Shown: piece by piece, positions 1 through 5,528 of the stretch
How positions within the stretch are numbered: position 1 is the stretch's first letter
Layout: every line of letters begins with the position of its first letter
From: Deinococcus sp.
Lineage (GTDB): Bacteria; Deinococcota; Deinococci; Deinococcales; Deinococcaceae
DNA: 5,528 nt
Assembly: GCA_030524065.1 (NCBI GenBank)
Contig: JAUNHF010000126.1
Location: 1-5,528, forward strand
Reading direction: 5' to 3'
Position numbers and translations under genes: made by a program
Notes under the pieces: model-generated
Told to the model about the DNA's origin: nothing
Seen by the model: the letters and a program-made list of their open reading frames with translations, nothing else
Database searches by the model: none

Positions 1-1
1 C

Positions 2-97
2 GATGTGGAGCAGCTGCCGGACTGGCTGCTGGACGGCTGGCGTCAGAAGGTCCTGTCGGAAGGTCTGCTGCATTTTCTGAACGGAGCGCAGACATGA
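2..97 (+). CDS. C-terminal end of an unidentified upstream protein (partial)
   Basis: An open frame enters from the left edge and gives 31 residues before a TGA at 95-97. The peptide begins DVEQLPDWLLDGW and ends LLHFLNGAQT. It looks like the amphipathic, Trp/Leu-rich helical end of a real protein. The stop overlaps the next start codon as ATGA, the same coupling seen at two other junctions in this window, which supports this frame being coding. No family can be assigned from so short a tail. Whether it belongs with the restriction-type genes to the right cannot be judged from this window. Confidence 0.7.
   Translation, partial: DVEQLPDWLLDGWRQKVLSEGLLHFLNGAQT
83..86 (+). promoter_or_regulatory. 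Ribosome binding site for the 149-residue protein
   Basis: GGAG lies 7 nt upstream of the ATG at 94, inside the end of the preceding gene. It supports this start and suggests translation of the second gene within the same transcript. Confidence 0.55.
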
Positions 98-543
98 ACA
101 GTGCAAAGCGACAACTGCCGGAGCATCCGTACACCCCGGCGGCCCAGGAAGCCTTGCGGCAGCTTGAAAGTATGCTGAGCAGTTGGAGCGCCGAGACGTC
201 AGGCGAGAATCTGTTGCTGGTCACGCAGCTCCGCTGTGACAGCACCGAGTTGCGCGTCTGGATCGGCCCGGAGCAGATAACGGTGGCCGCCGCCGTCATG
301 ACGGTGCCCGGCCATCCCCACGTCCTGACCTGGATTCTGACAGAGAACCTGGACCAGGAATTCAAGGCGTTCGCTACCCCTTCCCGTCACGGGCAGGTGC
401 CCGTGTCCGTTATGTCCAGTTATCCTTCTTCCGCCCTGCCTGAACTGGGACGGCTCATCTGGGCCGGTTTCGGGGCAGCCCTGACCTGGCGGGGGCGACT
501 GTGGCAGGTCAAGGTGCCGAACGAGCCCGGAACCCCAGGGTAA
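94..543 (+). CDS. Conserved-looking hypothetical protein, 149 residues, function unknown
   Basis: I do not recognise this protein. The ATG has a GGAG 7 nt upstream and overlaps the previous stop as ATGA, so the start is well supported and the gene is probably co-transcribed with its left neighbour. Residues 14-32 look helical. Residues 39-85 look like alternating strands (LLLVTQLRC, LRVWIG, ITVAAAVMTV, HVLTWILT). A second helix is likely around 115-130, followed by a short strand at 131-141 (TWRGRLWQVKVP). There is no signal peptide, membrane segment, cysteine cluster or obvious catalytic motif, and only one Cys (residue 48). It reads as a small soluble alpha/beta protein. It converges on the AAA+ gene with a 29-bp gap. 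It could be the last gene of a neighbouring operon, or an accessory, inhibitor or adaptor protein of the restriction-like module; position alone does not decide. Confidence 0.75.
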   Translation: MNSAKRQLPEHPYTPAAQEALRQLESMLSSWSAETSGENLLLVTQLRCDSTELRVWIGPEQITVAAAVMTVPGHPHVLTWILTENLDQEFKAFATPSRHGQVPVSVMSSYPSSALPELGRLIWAGFGAALTWRGRLWQVKVPNEPGTPG

Positions 544-544
544 A

Positions 545-558
545 TGCCTGGCCAGGCA
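545..558. repeat. Perfect 14-bp palindrome in the convergent gap
   Basis: TGCCTGGCCAGGCA equals its own reverse complement and sits between two convergent stop codons (541-543 on plus, 573-575 on minus). In RNA it could fold as a 5-bp stem with a GGCC loop. On the minus strand it is followed by ATTTACC, a weak U-run; on the plus strand G-rich sequence follows. It may act as a modest terminator for the minus operon or as a protein-binding dyad. It lacks the long U-tract of a classical intrinsic terminator. Confidence 0.4.
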
Positions 559-572
559 GGGGCGGGTGAGTG

Positions 573-2537
573 TCAGAACAGAGCGTCCGCCAGGCGGTCT
601 TCTATCGCCTGTTGCAGCCGCTCCAGCCCCCCATTCCCCGCTGCCCTTGCCTGCAGCGCTGTCAGGGCTTCGCGCCCAAGTGACGGCAACAATGGCTGTG
701 TCAGACTGAGCAGCACCTCGTCCACGCTCAGCCCGTCCTCCAGCAACTCAAGCGCCTCCTTCATGAAATAGGTCCCGACGGGGGCGAATGCCCGCAGCCG
801 CCCGGCTTCCATGTCGCTGGCGCGGTCGCTGCCCTCTCCCACAAAGTCATACAGCTCATCGAGGTCTTTCAGCCGCTTGGCCCCCAATTCCGCCGAGAGG
901 TAGGCTCGCTCCTGCCGGGGCACACCCATCCGGACGGTGGTGAACCGCCGGCTGAGCGCCGCCCCGATCTCGTGAAGCCGGGCAATATCGGCGTCGTTCA
1001 TGGTGGCCAGCAGCAGGAAGTCCGCGGGCAAGTACACGGCTTGCCCGGCACCGTCCTCTTCGCTGACCAGGGGCATCACGCTGCGGTACGCCGGGTCCAG
1101 CAGGGTCAGCAGGCGGCCGAAGGCCTCGTCCTGATGGGCACGGTTGAACTCGTCGATAATCAGTGCGTGGGGGCGGCCCGTCTTTTCCATGCTGTCCAGG
1201 TGACGTAAGGCGGCGCGGGTCACCACACCGGGGCTGAAGGTGTAGCTCAGACCCTGACCGGGCTGCACCCTCAGTCCGCCGATAACCTCGGTACTTGTCC
1301 AGCGTGCGTCCGCCGTGACCAGGGTGTAGTTTCCGGGGCCACAGACCGCCTCGGCCAGCATGGTGGCGAGCATGGTCTTACCGGTGCCGGGGGCGCCTTG
1401 CAGCAGCAGCGGCTTGTGACGGCGCAGCGAGGCGCGGGCGCTGGTCAGCACATCGTCATCCACCACCATGCGCTGACGCACATGCTCCAGCACCTGTGGC
1501 TCGCTCAGGCCGGTCGCCGGGACCACCGCATCGGGAGCAGGACCGGGAGAAGCGGCAGCGTGAGACGGTGGCCTGGAGGGCGCGGCAGCCGGCAGCGTCT
1601 CCTGAGTCGGCGGCGAGGCAGCTTCTTCAAGGGGCGAGCCGGGCTCCTGCGGCTCAGGGGCCCGGGCCTGGATCTTGCGCTGCTGCGGCGCTTCGGCACG
1701 GACCTTCGCTTTTGCCGGCCGGGGCGGCCTTGGCTGAAACTGCGCCGCCAGCGCCTGCCCCCGGGCGCTCGCAGGTGGCAGCTGAGTGTCTTCGGAAACC
1801 CCATAAAAGCGGTCCGGAAAAGTACTGAGGGCGTGCGCGATCAGGTCGAACATCTGGCTGCCGGCCAGGACCGGAGCGTGATGGTTGCGGGCCGGTTCGT
1901 CACTGTTAAAGATGGCGCGCGCCGTGGCCTCATGGAGAACACTTTCTCCGCGGCGCAGCAGGCGGTGATCGAACACCTGAACGGCGCGGATCCGGTCGAT
2001 CTGCTTTTTGCGGCTCAGGTACCGGGTCTGAACTTCGGCGGTCCGAATCTCGCCTTCCGGTTCCACAAAGCGGTAGGCCAGCGCGGCCGGGCTTCCCGGA
2101 GCCAGATACCGCAGCTCCTCGCGGAAATCCTGAATCAGTCTCAGCAGCAGCACCCTGGGCACGTTCGGGAACATGAACAGCGGCCTGCCTTCGGTGTCGC
2201 TGACATGCCCCGAAAGACGCAGCTGCACGTCCCCGCCGCCACGCGGTGAGCCGGCATGAAGGTCAAAGGCAATGAGCTGGGCCTGTGCCAGCCGAAACGC
2301 CCTCGCCCGCGTGCTGCGGTCCACCCAGGGAAAGTCCAGAGGCTGCTGAACCGGATGGCCAGGCTGCTCCGGGACGTGCAGGGCCAGGAGCGCAGACAGC
2401 AGGTTCCCACTGGCGTCCTCGGTCCATTCGGAGGCGTAAGCAGCGTCTCTGATTTCCCCGAACGGCCCTTCGTCCAGCTCCCGGAGCTGCTCGAAATCAA
2501 TTCTGTACTGTCCATAGATATTGCTGAAGTGGTTCAT
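573..2537 (-). CDS. McrB-like AAA+ NTPase with a novel N-terminal domain (motor of an McrBC-like system)
   Basis: This is a 654-residue AAA+ protein. Seen directly in the C-terminal half: Walker A GAPGTGKT at residues 381-388, Walker B LIIDEFNRA with D462/E463, sensor 1 in ATMNDAD with N514, and a candidate arginine finger in LSRRF (R530/R531), then a helical lid. The MNxxD at 513-517 resembles the McrB signature (MNTAD) more than the ATQNP common in MoxR proteins. McrB hexamers use nucleotide hydrolysis to translocate DNA and activate the McrC nuclease. Residues 1 to about 250 form a separate folded-looking domain with a basic stretch near 172-193 that I cannot assign. Residues about 253-345 are a Pro/Ala-rich, low-complexity linker. 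By analogy with McrB, the N-terminal domain would recognise the target, perhaps modified DNA. The ATG overlaps the nuclease stop as ATGA and has AGGAG 4 nt upstream. A MoxR-type chaperone is the alternative, but the nuclease partner argues for McrB. Confidence 0.88.
   Translation of the reverse strand: MNHFSNIYGQYRIDFEQLRELDEGPFGEIRDAAYASEWTEDASGNLLSALLALHVPEQPGHPVQQPLDFPWVDRSTRARAFRLAQAQLIAFDLHAGSPRGGGDVQLRLSGHVSDTEGRPLFMFPNVPRVLLLRLIQDFREELRYLAPGSPAALAYRFVEPEGEIRTAEVQTRYLSRKKQIDRIRAVQVFDHRLLRRGESVLHEATARAIFNSDEPARNHHAPVLAGSQMFDLIAHALSTFPDRFYGVSEDTQLPPASARGQALAAQFQPRPPRPAKAKVRAEAPQQRKIQARAPEPQEPGSPLEEAASPPTQETLPAAAPSRPPSHAAASPGPAPDAVVPATGLSEPQVLEHVRQRMVVDDDVLTSARASLRRHKPLLLQGAPGTGKTMLATMLAEAVCGPGNYTLVTADARWTSTEVIGGLRVQPGQGLSYTFSPGVVTRAALRHLDSMEKTGRPHALIIDEFNRAHQDEAFGRLLTLLDPAYRSVMPLVSEEDGAGQAVYLPADFLLLATMNDADIARLHEIGAALSRRFTTVRMGVPRQERAYLSAELGAKRLKDLDELYDFVGEGSDRASDMEAGRLRAFAPVGTYFMKEALELLEDGLSVDEVLLSLTQPLLPSLGREALTALQARAAGNGGLERLQQAIEDRLADALF
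1505..1781 (-). other. Pro/Ala-rich linker of the AAA+ protein
   Basis: This stretch encodes roughly residues 253-345 of the AAA+ protein, dominated by Pro, Ala, Gln, Glu, Arg and Ser without regular hydrophobic spacing. It is very probably disordered and tethers the N-terminal domain to the AAA+ motor. Its boundaries are approximate. Its GC-rich codons also keep several other frames open, giving spurious long reading frames on both strands. Confidence 0.65.
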
Positions 2538-3880
2538 GGGTCTCCTCTGAAGGTGGTTGCCGGAACGCCGAACTGCGTCAGACGGCCCACCAACATCTGG
2601 GGCGGGTCCAGCGGGTGCAGCCGGATACGGCCCAGACGGGCCCGGCTGCCCGGCAGCTCGCCCCTGTGCAGCGACTCGTGCAGTGGCGCAGGCCAGACGG
2701 CCAGCCCGGTGCGGGCATAGGTCAGGCCCATATATCGCAGCAACTGGTCGTTGACCGCCCGCAGCTGCTCGGTCGTCAGGCGGTGGAGGGGCCGGTATTT
2801 GACATCGGCGACCAGGGCCTCATCCCCCCACAGCATCAGAATGTCCGGCCGGGCGAACTGTCTGACCGGTCCCGCTCCACTGAACGCCAGCTTTAGATTC
2901 AACTGCACCTCCACGCCCTCGCCGGTCAGCCGGCCGCTATACAGCCCCTCGGCGTCCTTCCCGAACTCTCCCTCACTGGCCCCGGCAGCGCGCGCGAGCG
3001 TGAGCATGGCCCAGAGCTCGTAAAGCTCAGCCATGCGAGTATGGCCGCTTGGAAGCCCGCGGGCCTGCTCAGACAGAATGGTCACCTCCCGGGCCAGCCG
3101 CAGAGCCTGGCAGGACACCGGGTCACTGCCAGGCACACCACAAACGGCCGGCAGCTCGGCCTGGGCTGCGCGGTACCGCTGCACCGCCTGCGCGCCGCCA
3201 GGGTCGCCCGTCAGCTGCGCCGCAGCAATCAGAGCGTCCCAGAGAACTGCGATGGCGCCCACTCCTGTTGGCGGTTGCAGTGGGGGAAGGTCGCGCGCCA
3301 GGTGGGCTGGAAAGCCTCCGCCTGCCCAGTGCCGCAGGGTGGCTTCCCAGTCCACGCGGTCAGGCACACTGCCGCTGCGGTCGGTCCGGTAGATCTGGCG
3401 GAGAGCCCGCGCTCTGGGAAGCTGGCGGGCCTGCTGCCACAGCCGCCAGGCCTGGGCAGCGTATCCCTGTACGGCCCGCAGAGAAAGTGGGATGCGCCGG
3501 GACGCGCCTGCGGGCGGAAGCATTTCGGCTGGAAATCCAAGCGGCGAATTCGATACAGCTGCGACCTCGTCGCTGATGGTTGCCAGGGCCCTGAACGCCT
3601 CGGCAGGGTCGGCCGATAGCTTGGCCGGATAGACCAGGAGCGGGTGGAGATGAACACCGGCCGCGTCCTCAATCAAGAATTCCAGCCGGCCCACCCAGTC
3701 GGTCAACCGGATTCTGACCCCTGAGGACGTGACCTCTTCCAGATAGGGTGTCCGCAGGCGGTCCTGGTACTGCACCAGCCCCTGCCCGTTCAGCTGGACG
3801 CTACGCGCCTCACCCTGAGTGGCAAAGTAAACAGTCGTCTCCTCCGCCACCTGAGGAACCGAGGAGGTCAGGGGGGTCAT
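2534..3880 (-). CDS. McrC-like PD-(D/E)XK nuclease (DUF2357/DUF524 type), partner of the AAA+ protein
   Basis: This is a 448-residue protein read from the ATG at 3880. The C-terminal third carries a PD-(D/E)XK nuclease core: E288 in YELW on a helix, D346 in PDILML, D359-V-K361 in VADVKYR, and Q379xxxY383 on the next helix, as in RecB-like and McrC nucleases. The N-terminal part (residues about 15-120, VYFATQGEARSVQL onward) is beta-rich and resembles the DUF2357 region of COG1700 proteins, which pair with McrB-type ATPases. A helical middle (about 130-285) links the two. Expected role: metal-dependent DNA cleavage driven by the AAA+ motor downstream. The frame stays open to a GTG at 4213, but that would add 111 residues antisense to the methyltransferase gene and through the promoter region. 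The ATG at 3880 is the first plausible start and immediately precedes recognisable protein. No Shine-Dalgarno precedes it. Precise family membership is by motif reading only. Confidence 0.8.
   Translation of the reverse strand: MTPLTSSVPQVAEETTVYFATQGEARSVQLNGQGLVQYQDRLRTPYLEEVTSSGVRIRLTDWVGRLEFLIEDAAGVHLHPLLVYPAKLSADPAEAFRALATISDEVAAVSNSPLGFPAEMLPPAGASRRIPLSLRAVQGYAAQAWRLWQQARQLPRARALRQIYRTDRSGSVPDRVDWEATLRHWAGGGFPAHLARDLPPLQPPTGVGAIAVLWDALIAAAQLTGDPGGAQAVQRYRAAQAELPAVCGVPGSDPVSCQALRLAREVTILSEQARGLPSGHTRMAELYELWAMLTLARAAGASEGEFGKDAEGLYSGRLTGEGVEVQLNLKLAFSGAGPVRQFARPDILMLWGDEALVADVKYRPLHRLTTEQLRAVNDQLLRYMGLTYARTGLAVWPAPLHESLHRGELPGSRARLGRIRLHPLDPPQMLVGRLTQFGVPATTFRGDP
2541..2548 (-). promoter_or_regulatory. 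Ribosome binding site for the AAA+ gene
   Basis: On the minus strand AGAGGAGA precedes the ATG (2537-2535), with its AGGAG core 4 nt away. It lies within the last codons of the nuclease gene. With the ATGA overlap it points to coupled translation of nuclease and motor in a fixed ratio. Confidence 0.6.
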
Positions 3881-3889
3881 ATTCTGTGC

Positions 3890-3895
3890 ACTATA
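3890..3895 (-). promoter_or_regulatory. Candidate -10 element (TATAGT) for the nuclease/AAA+ operon
   Basis: TATAGT on the minus strand fits TANNNT and ends 9 nt before the ATG at 3880. Transcription would start about 2-3 nt before, or at, the start codon, consistent with a leaderless or near-leaderless message and with the absence of a Shine-Dalgarno. No convincing -35 is present at 16-18 nt spacing. Confidence 0.4.
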
Positions 3896-3982
3896 AAGGC
3901 TGGTGTGCGCCGGGCCACGCTCATCTGCGGAGGGACGCAGGACACGCCAGTTTTTCTTTCGACGAACGTCACGCCCGACTGA

Positions 3983-3988
3983 AACAAT
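3983..3988 (+). promoter_or_regulatory. Candidate -10 element (AACAAT) for the methyltransferase/phosphatase operon
   Basis: AACAAT ends 6 nt before the ATG at 3995, the spacing expected of a leaderless transcript. A weak -35-like TTCGAC lies at 3958-3963 with a long 19-nt spacer, next to a T-rich tract. The match to consensus is poor, so this is tentative. Confidence 0.25.
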
Positions 3989-3994
3989 AGGCGT

Positions 3995-5065
3995 ATGCGG
4001 AGAGCCGGACAGACCTGGACCAAATATCAGCAGCTTGTCGGCGAACTGGCGGCGCAGACCGGAGACGCGTTCGTACCCGGCATAGTGCCCGACCCCCGTG
4101 AAGCGGGACTCGCCCATGAATTTCGCCGCGCCGTAAGGGCGGAGGAGCCCGGCGCGGTCGCGCGGCTTGAGCAGTACGGTCTGTCCGCCCGCCACTATCT
4201 CCATCATGTACACTACCTGGCCCTGTGGGGCGAGAACCGGCGCCGACTACTGGCGCAGGGTGGCAACTTCCAACTGCTCGAAGGGCTGAGCGCGGAGGAG
4301 GACCGGCTGGCGGGGCTGAACTTCACTCACCCGCTGAACCGCCATCAGCAGCAACTGGCCATCAACGCGCACCTCACTCCGCAGCTCTGTGACACGGCCC
4401 AGAGACCTGGCTGGCTTCCCCCGCTGGAGGCGGCAGACAGCCGCCAGCCCAAGCGTTACCGCAAGGACCAGGTGGTCTGGATTTACGATCAGCGGGAACT
4501 GCTGGACAGCGAAGACCTCCACCCGGCTGTGGCCCGCAGCCTGATTGCCGAGTACATGAAGGCCCCCGGGCAGGTGGCCGACCCGATGGCCGGCAGTGGC
4601 ACGGCGGTCCGGGAAGCCCGGCTTCAGGGACACACCGTCTGGGCCAGCGACAAGACGCCGCGGGACGCTCTGACGCTGGCGTTCGACCTCTACGAGCACG
4701 ACCTGATGGACATGATGGAGTGCCGCCTTGACCTCGATATCGGCCTGGTCATTCTCCACCCGCCTGTGCCGGAAACCCTGGGTGACACCCTCCAGACGCT
4801 GGGCTGTACCTACGACGCCTGGCTGCTGAGAATCCTGGAGCATACCTGGCATGTGCTGGCCAATGGCGGACACCTGGCGCTGGTTGTGTCGCTGGAAACG
4901 AGTGCCGACACGGTGAGTCAGGCCGAGTTCGCCCTGGTGCATTCCTACTGCAGGGCTTTCGATATCCGGCTGGAGCGCCCCACCGCCTCCCGCCTCGCTG
5001 TAGCGCGCGACGGCCGGCAGGGCTGGCACATCCTCATCGTGAAAAAGGAGCTGTCGGACGGATGA
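3995..5065 (+). CDS. Amino-methyltransferase-like protein (DNA N4/N6 type) with altered motif IV
   Basis: This 356-residue protein has a Rossmann-type SAM-dependent methyltransferase core after a helical N-terminal region (about 1-150). Seen directly: motif X-like LHPAVARSLIAEYM (H176-P-A), motif I DPMAGSGT (196-203), an acidic end of strand 2 in VWASD (D219), motif IV-position LVILHPPVP (H255-P-P-V258), and late strands LALVVS and HILIVKK. The motif I to IV order is that of gamma-type enzymes. Active N4/N6 MTases normally carry (D/N/S)PP(Y/F/W); here the first position is His and the aromatic that stacks on the target base is Val. It may therefore be catalytically changed, act on another substrate, or only bind SAM or DNA. 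The ATG at 3995 is the first start after an in-frame TGA at 3980-3982 and has no clear Shine-Dalgarno. It diverges from the nuclease gene and overlaps the phosphatase start as ATGA. RNA or small-molecule methylation is an alternative. Confidence 0.75.
   Translation: MRRAGQTWTKYQQLVGELAAQTGDAFVPGIVPDPREAGLAHEFRRAVRAEEPGAVARLEQYGLSARHYLHHVHYLALWGENRRRLLAQGGNFQLLEGLSAEEDRLAGLNFTHPLNRHQQQLAINAHLTPQLCDTAQRPGWLPPLEAADSRQPKRYRKDQVVWIYDQRELLDSEDLHPAVARSLIAEYMKAPGQVADPMAGSGTAVREARLQGHTVWASDKTPRDALTLAFDLYEHDLMDMMECRLDLDIGLVILHPPVPETLGDTLQTLGCTYDAWLLRILEHTWHVLANGGHLALVVSLETSADTVSQAEFALVHSYCRAFDIRLERPTASRLAVARDGRQGWHILIVKKELSDG
5042..5050 (+). promoter_or_regulatory. Ribosome binding site for the phosphatase-like gene
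   Basis: AAAAAGGAG lies inside the methyltransferase C-terminus, 11 nt before the ATG at 5062. The spacing is slightly long, but with the ATGA overlap it supports this start and coupled translation. Confidence 0.5.
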
Positions 5066-5520
5066 CGGCCCTGACCATCAGCGGTATCCACGATTTCCCC
5101 GATCTGGACGGTGTAGAAGCCATCATCAGCATCCGCGACCCGGGTGATGAACTTCCAGCGGAGGTTCGGAGCGCCACCGCGCCCGTGTTTGACCTCATCT
5201 TTCATGACGTCCTGGAAGACGATGAGCACAGCGGATACGTCTCCCCCGAAGCGTGGCAGCTGGAGCGCCTGCTGTCTTTTCTGCACCAGGTGCGGCCTCA
5301 GCGCCTCCACATTCACTGCTTCTACGGCGTCAGCCGCAGCACGGCCGTTGCCAGTTTCATCCTGGCGGCGAAGCGTCCGGAGCTGAGCAGTGAGGCCATC
5401 GTCCGCCGGGTCAGGGAGGTGCGGGCGCAGGCCTGTCCCAACCCCCGCCTGTTGTCCCTGGCCGACGACCTGCTGGGCAGCGACCTCACCGGGGCATGGG
5501 GTCTGGCAGACCGTTACTGA
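5062..5520 (+). CDS. Protein-tyrosine-phosphatase-like protein (CX5R, COG5350 type)
   Basis: This 152-residue cytosolic protein has the cysteine-phosphatase signature HCFYGVSRS at residues 85-93: nucleophile C86, phosphate-binding R92 and the following Ser93. Upstream, SIRDPGDE (23-30) and LIFHDVLEDD (45-54) occupy the positions of the early strands and a general-acid loop; D49 is the best acid candidate. Downstream, RAQACPNPRLLSLADDLLG (121-139) matches the pattern I recall for COG5350 predicted tyrosine phosphatases, which are about this size. Family chemistry is hydrolysis of phosphotyrosine, or in related folds other phosphoesters, through a phosphocysteine intermediate. All key residues appear intact. 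It overlaps the methyltransferase stop as ATGA, so the two products are probably made together. No kinase gene is visible in this window, so its substrate is unknown. The stop at 5518-5520 leaves 8 bases to the window end. Confidence 0.85.
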   Translation: MTALTISGIHDFPDLDGVEAIISIRDPGDELPAEVRSATAPVFDLIFHDVLEDDEHSGYVSPEAWQLERLLSFLHQVRPQRLHIHCFYGVSRSTAVASFILAAKRPELSSEAIVRRVREVRAQACPNPRLLSLADDLLGSDLTGAWGLADRY

Positions 5521-5528
5521 AGGGCGGC

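Larger units (their letters stand above)
3881..3994. promoter_or_regulatory. Divergent promoter region between the nuclease/AAA+ and methyltransferase/phosphatase operons
   Basis: This is a 114-bp gap between two outward-facing start codons and the only sizeable non-coding stretch in the window. It is locally more AT-rich than the genes, with a T-rich tract at 3951-3959. It holds candidate -10 elements for both directions plus two small dyads: CTGCG-N6-CGCAG at 3925-3940 and GACG-AA-CGTC at 3961-3970. A shared regulator could control both operons from here, but neither dyad is long enough to be statistically compelling. Confidence 0.6.

Noticed and set aside
1398..2249. Long plus-strand open frame opposite the AAA+ gene
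   Set aside because: Its translation is Arg/Gln/His-rich without domain motifs, and it lies wholly antisense to a gene with intact Walker A, Walker B and sensor motifs. It is a GC-rich shadow frame.
3041..3619. Three overlapping plus-strand frames opposite the nuclease gene
   Set aside because: These are shadows of the minus-strand nuclease, low in recognisable structure and mutually overlapping.
3925..3959. Intrinsic terminator: CTGCG/CGCAG hairpin followed by a T-rich tract
   Set aside because: The T-tract begins 10 nt after the 5-bp stem, too far for a classical terminator, and no transcript is expected to end there between divergent promoters.
3881..4213. N-terminal extension of the nuclease to a GTG at 4213 (111 extra residues)
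   Set aside because: It would run antisense through the first 73 codons of the methyltransferase gene and across the AT-richer promoter region, where the translation is basic and not protein-like. The ATG at 3880 sits directly before recognisable nuclease sequence.
4247..5029. 260-residue minus-strand open frame inside the methyltransferase gene
   Set aside because: It is antisense to a gene with clear motif I and other methyltransferase signatures. The composition is typical of an antisense shadow, and no ribosome site or motif supports it.
1..5528. CRISPR array, tRNA, rRNA, transposase or insertion-sequence ends
   Set aside because: I see no spaced direct repeats, cloverleaf-like sequence, transposase motifs or terminal inverted repeats. 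Almost the whole window is accounted for by the six coding regions.

Overview
This is a high-GC bacterial window with a compact defence-island layout. Tight ATGA stop/start overlaps join co-directional genes. The two divergently transcribed first genes appear to have promoters very close to their start codons and no clear Shine-Dalgarno. High GC, short intergenic gaps and near-leaderless starts would fit a Deinococcus-like host. This is an impression from composition and style, not proof, because no marker gene is present.

Layout. (1) Positions 2-97 (+) are the last 31 codons of an unidentified gene. It overlaps by ATGA a 149-residue unknown protein at 94-543 (+). (2) Positions 544-572 are a short convergent gap with a perfect 14-bp palindrome. 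(3) On the minus strand, read right to left, a PD-(D/E)XK nuclease of the McrC/DUF2357-DUF524 type (2534-3880) is followed with an ATGA overlap by a 654-residue McrB-like AAA+ NTPase (573-2537). (4) Positions 3881-3994 are a 114-bp divergent promoter region. (5) On the plus strand, an amino-methyltransferase-like protein with an unusual HPPV motif IV (3995-5065) overlaps by ATGA a small CX5R tyrosine-phosphatase-like protein of the COG5350 type (5062-5520). The last 8 bases are intergenic.

How the genes may work together. The nuclease and AAA+ protein form a two-gene McrBC-like restriction module: a motor with an unfamiliar N-terminal domain, probably the target sensor, and a nuclease partner. 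Facing away from it across a shared control region is a translationally coupled methyltransferase/phosphatase pair. The combination of McrBC-like effector, altered-motif methyltransferase and protein-tyrosine-phosphatase-like enzyme is not one I recognise as a named system. It is the main candidate here for something undescribed. That all four genes form one system is inferred from position; the individual family calls rest on visible motifs.
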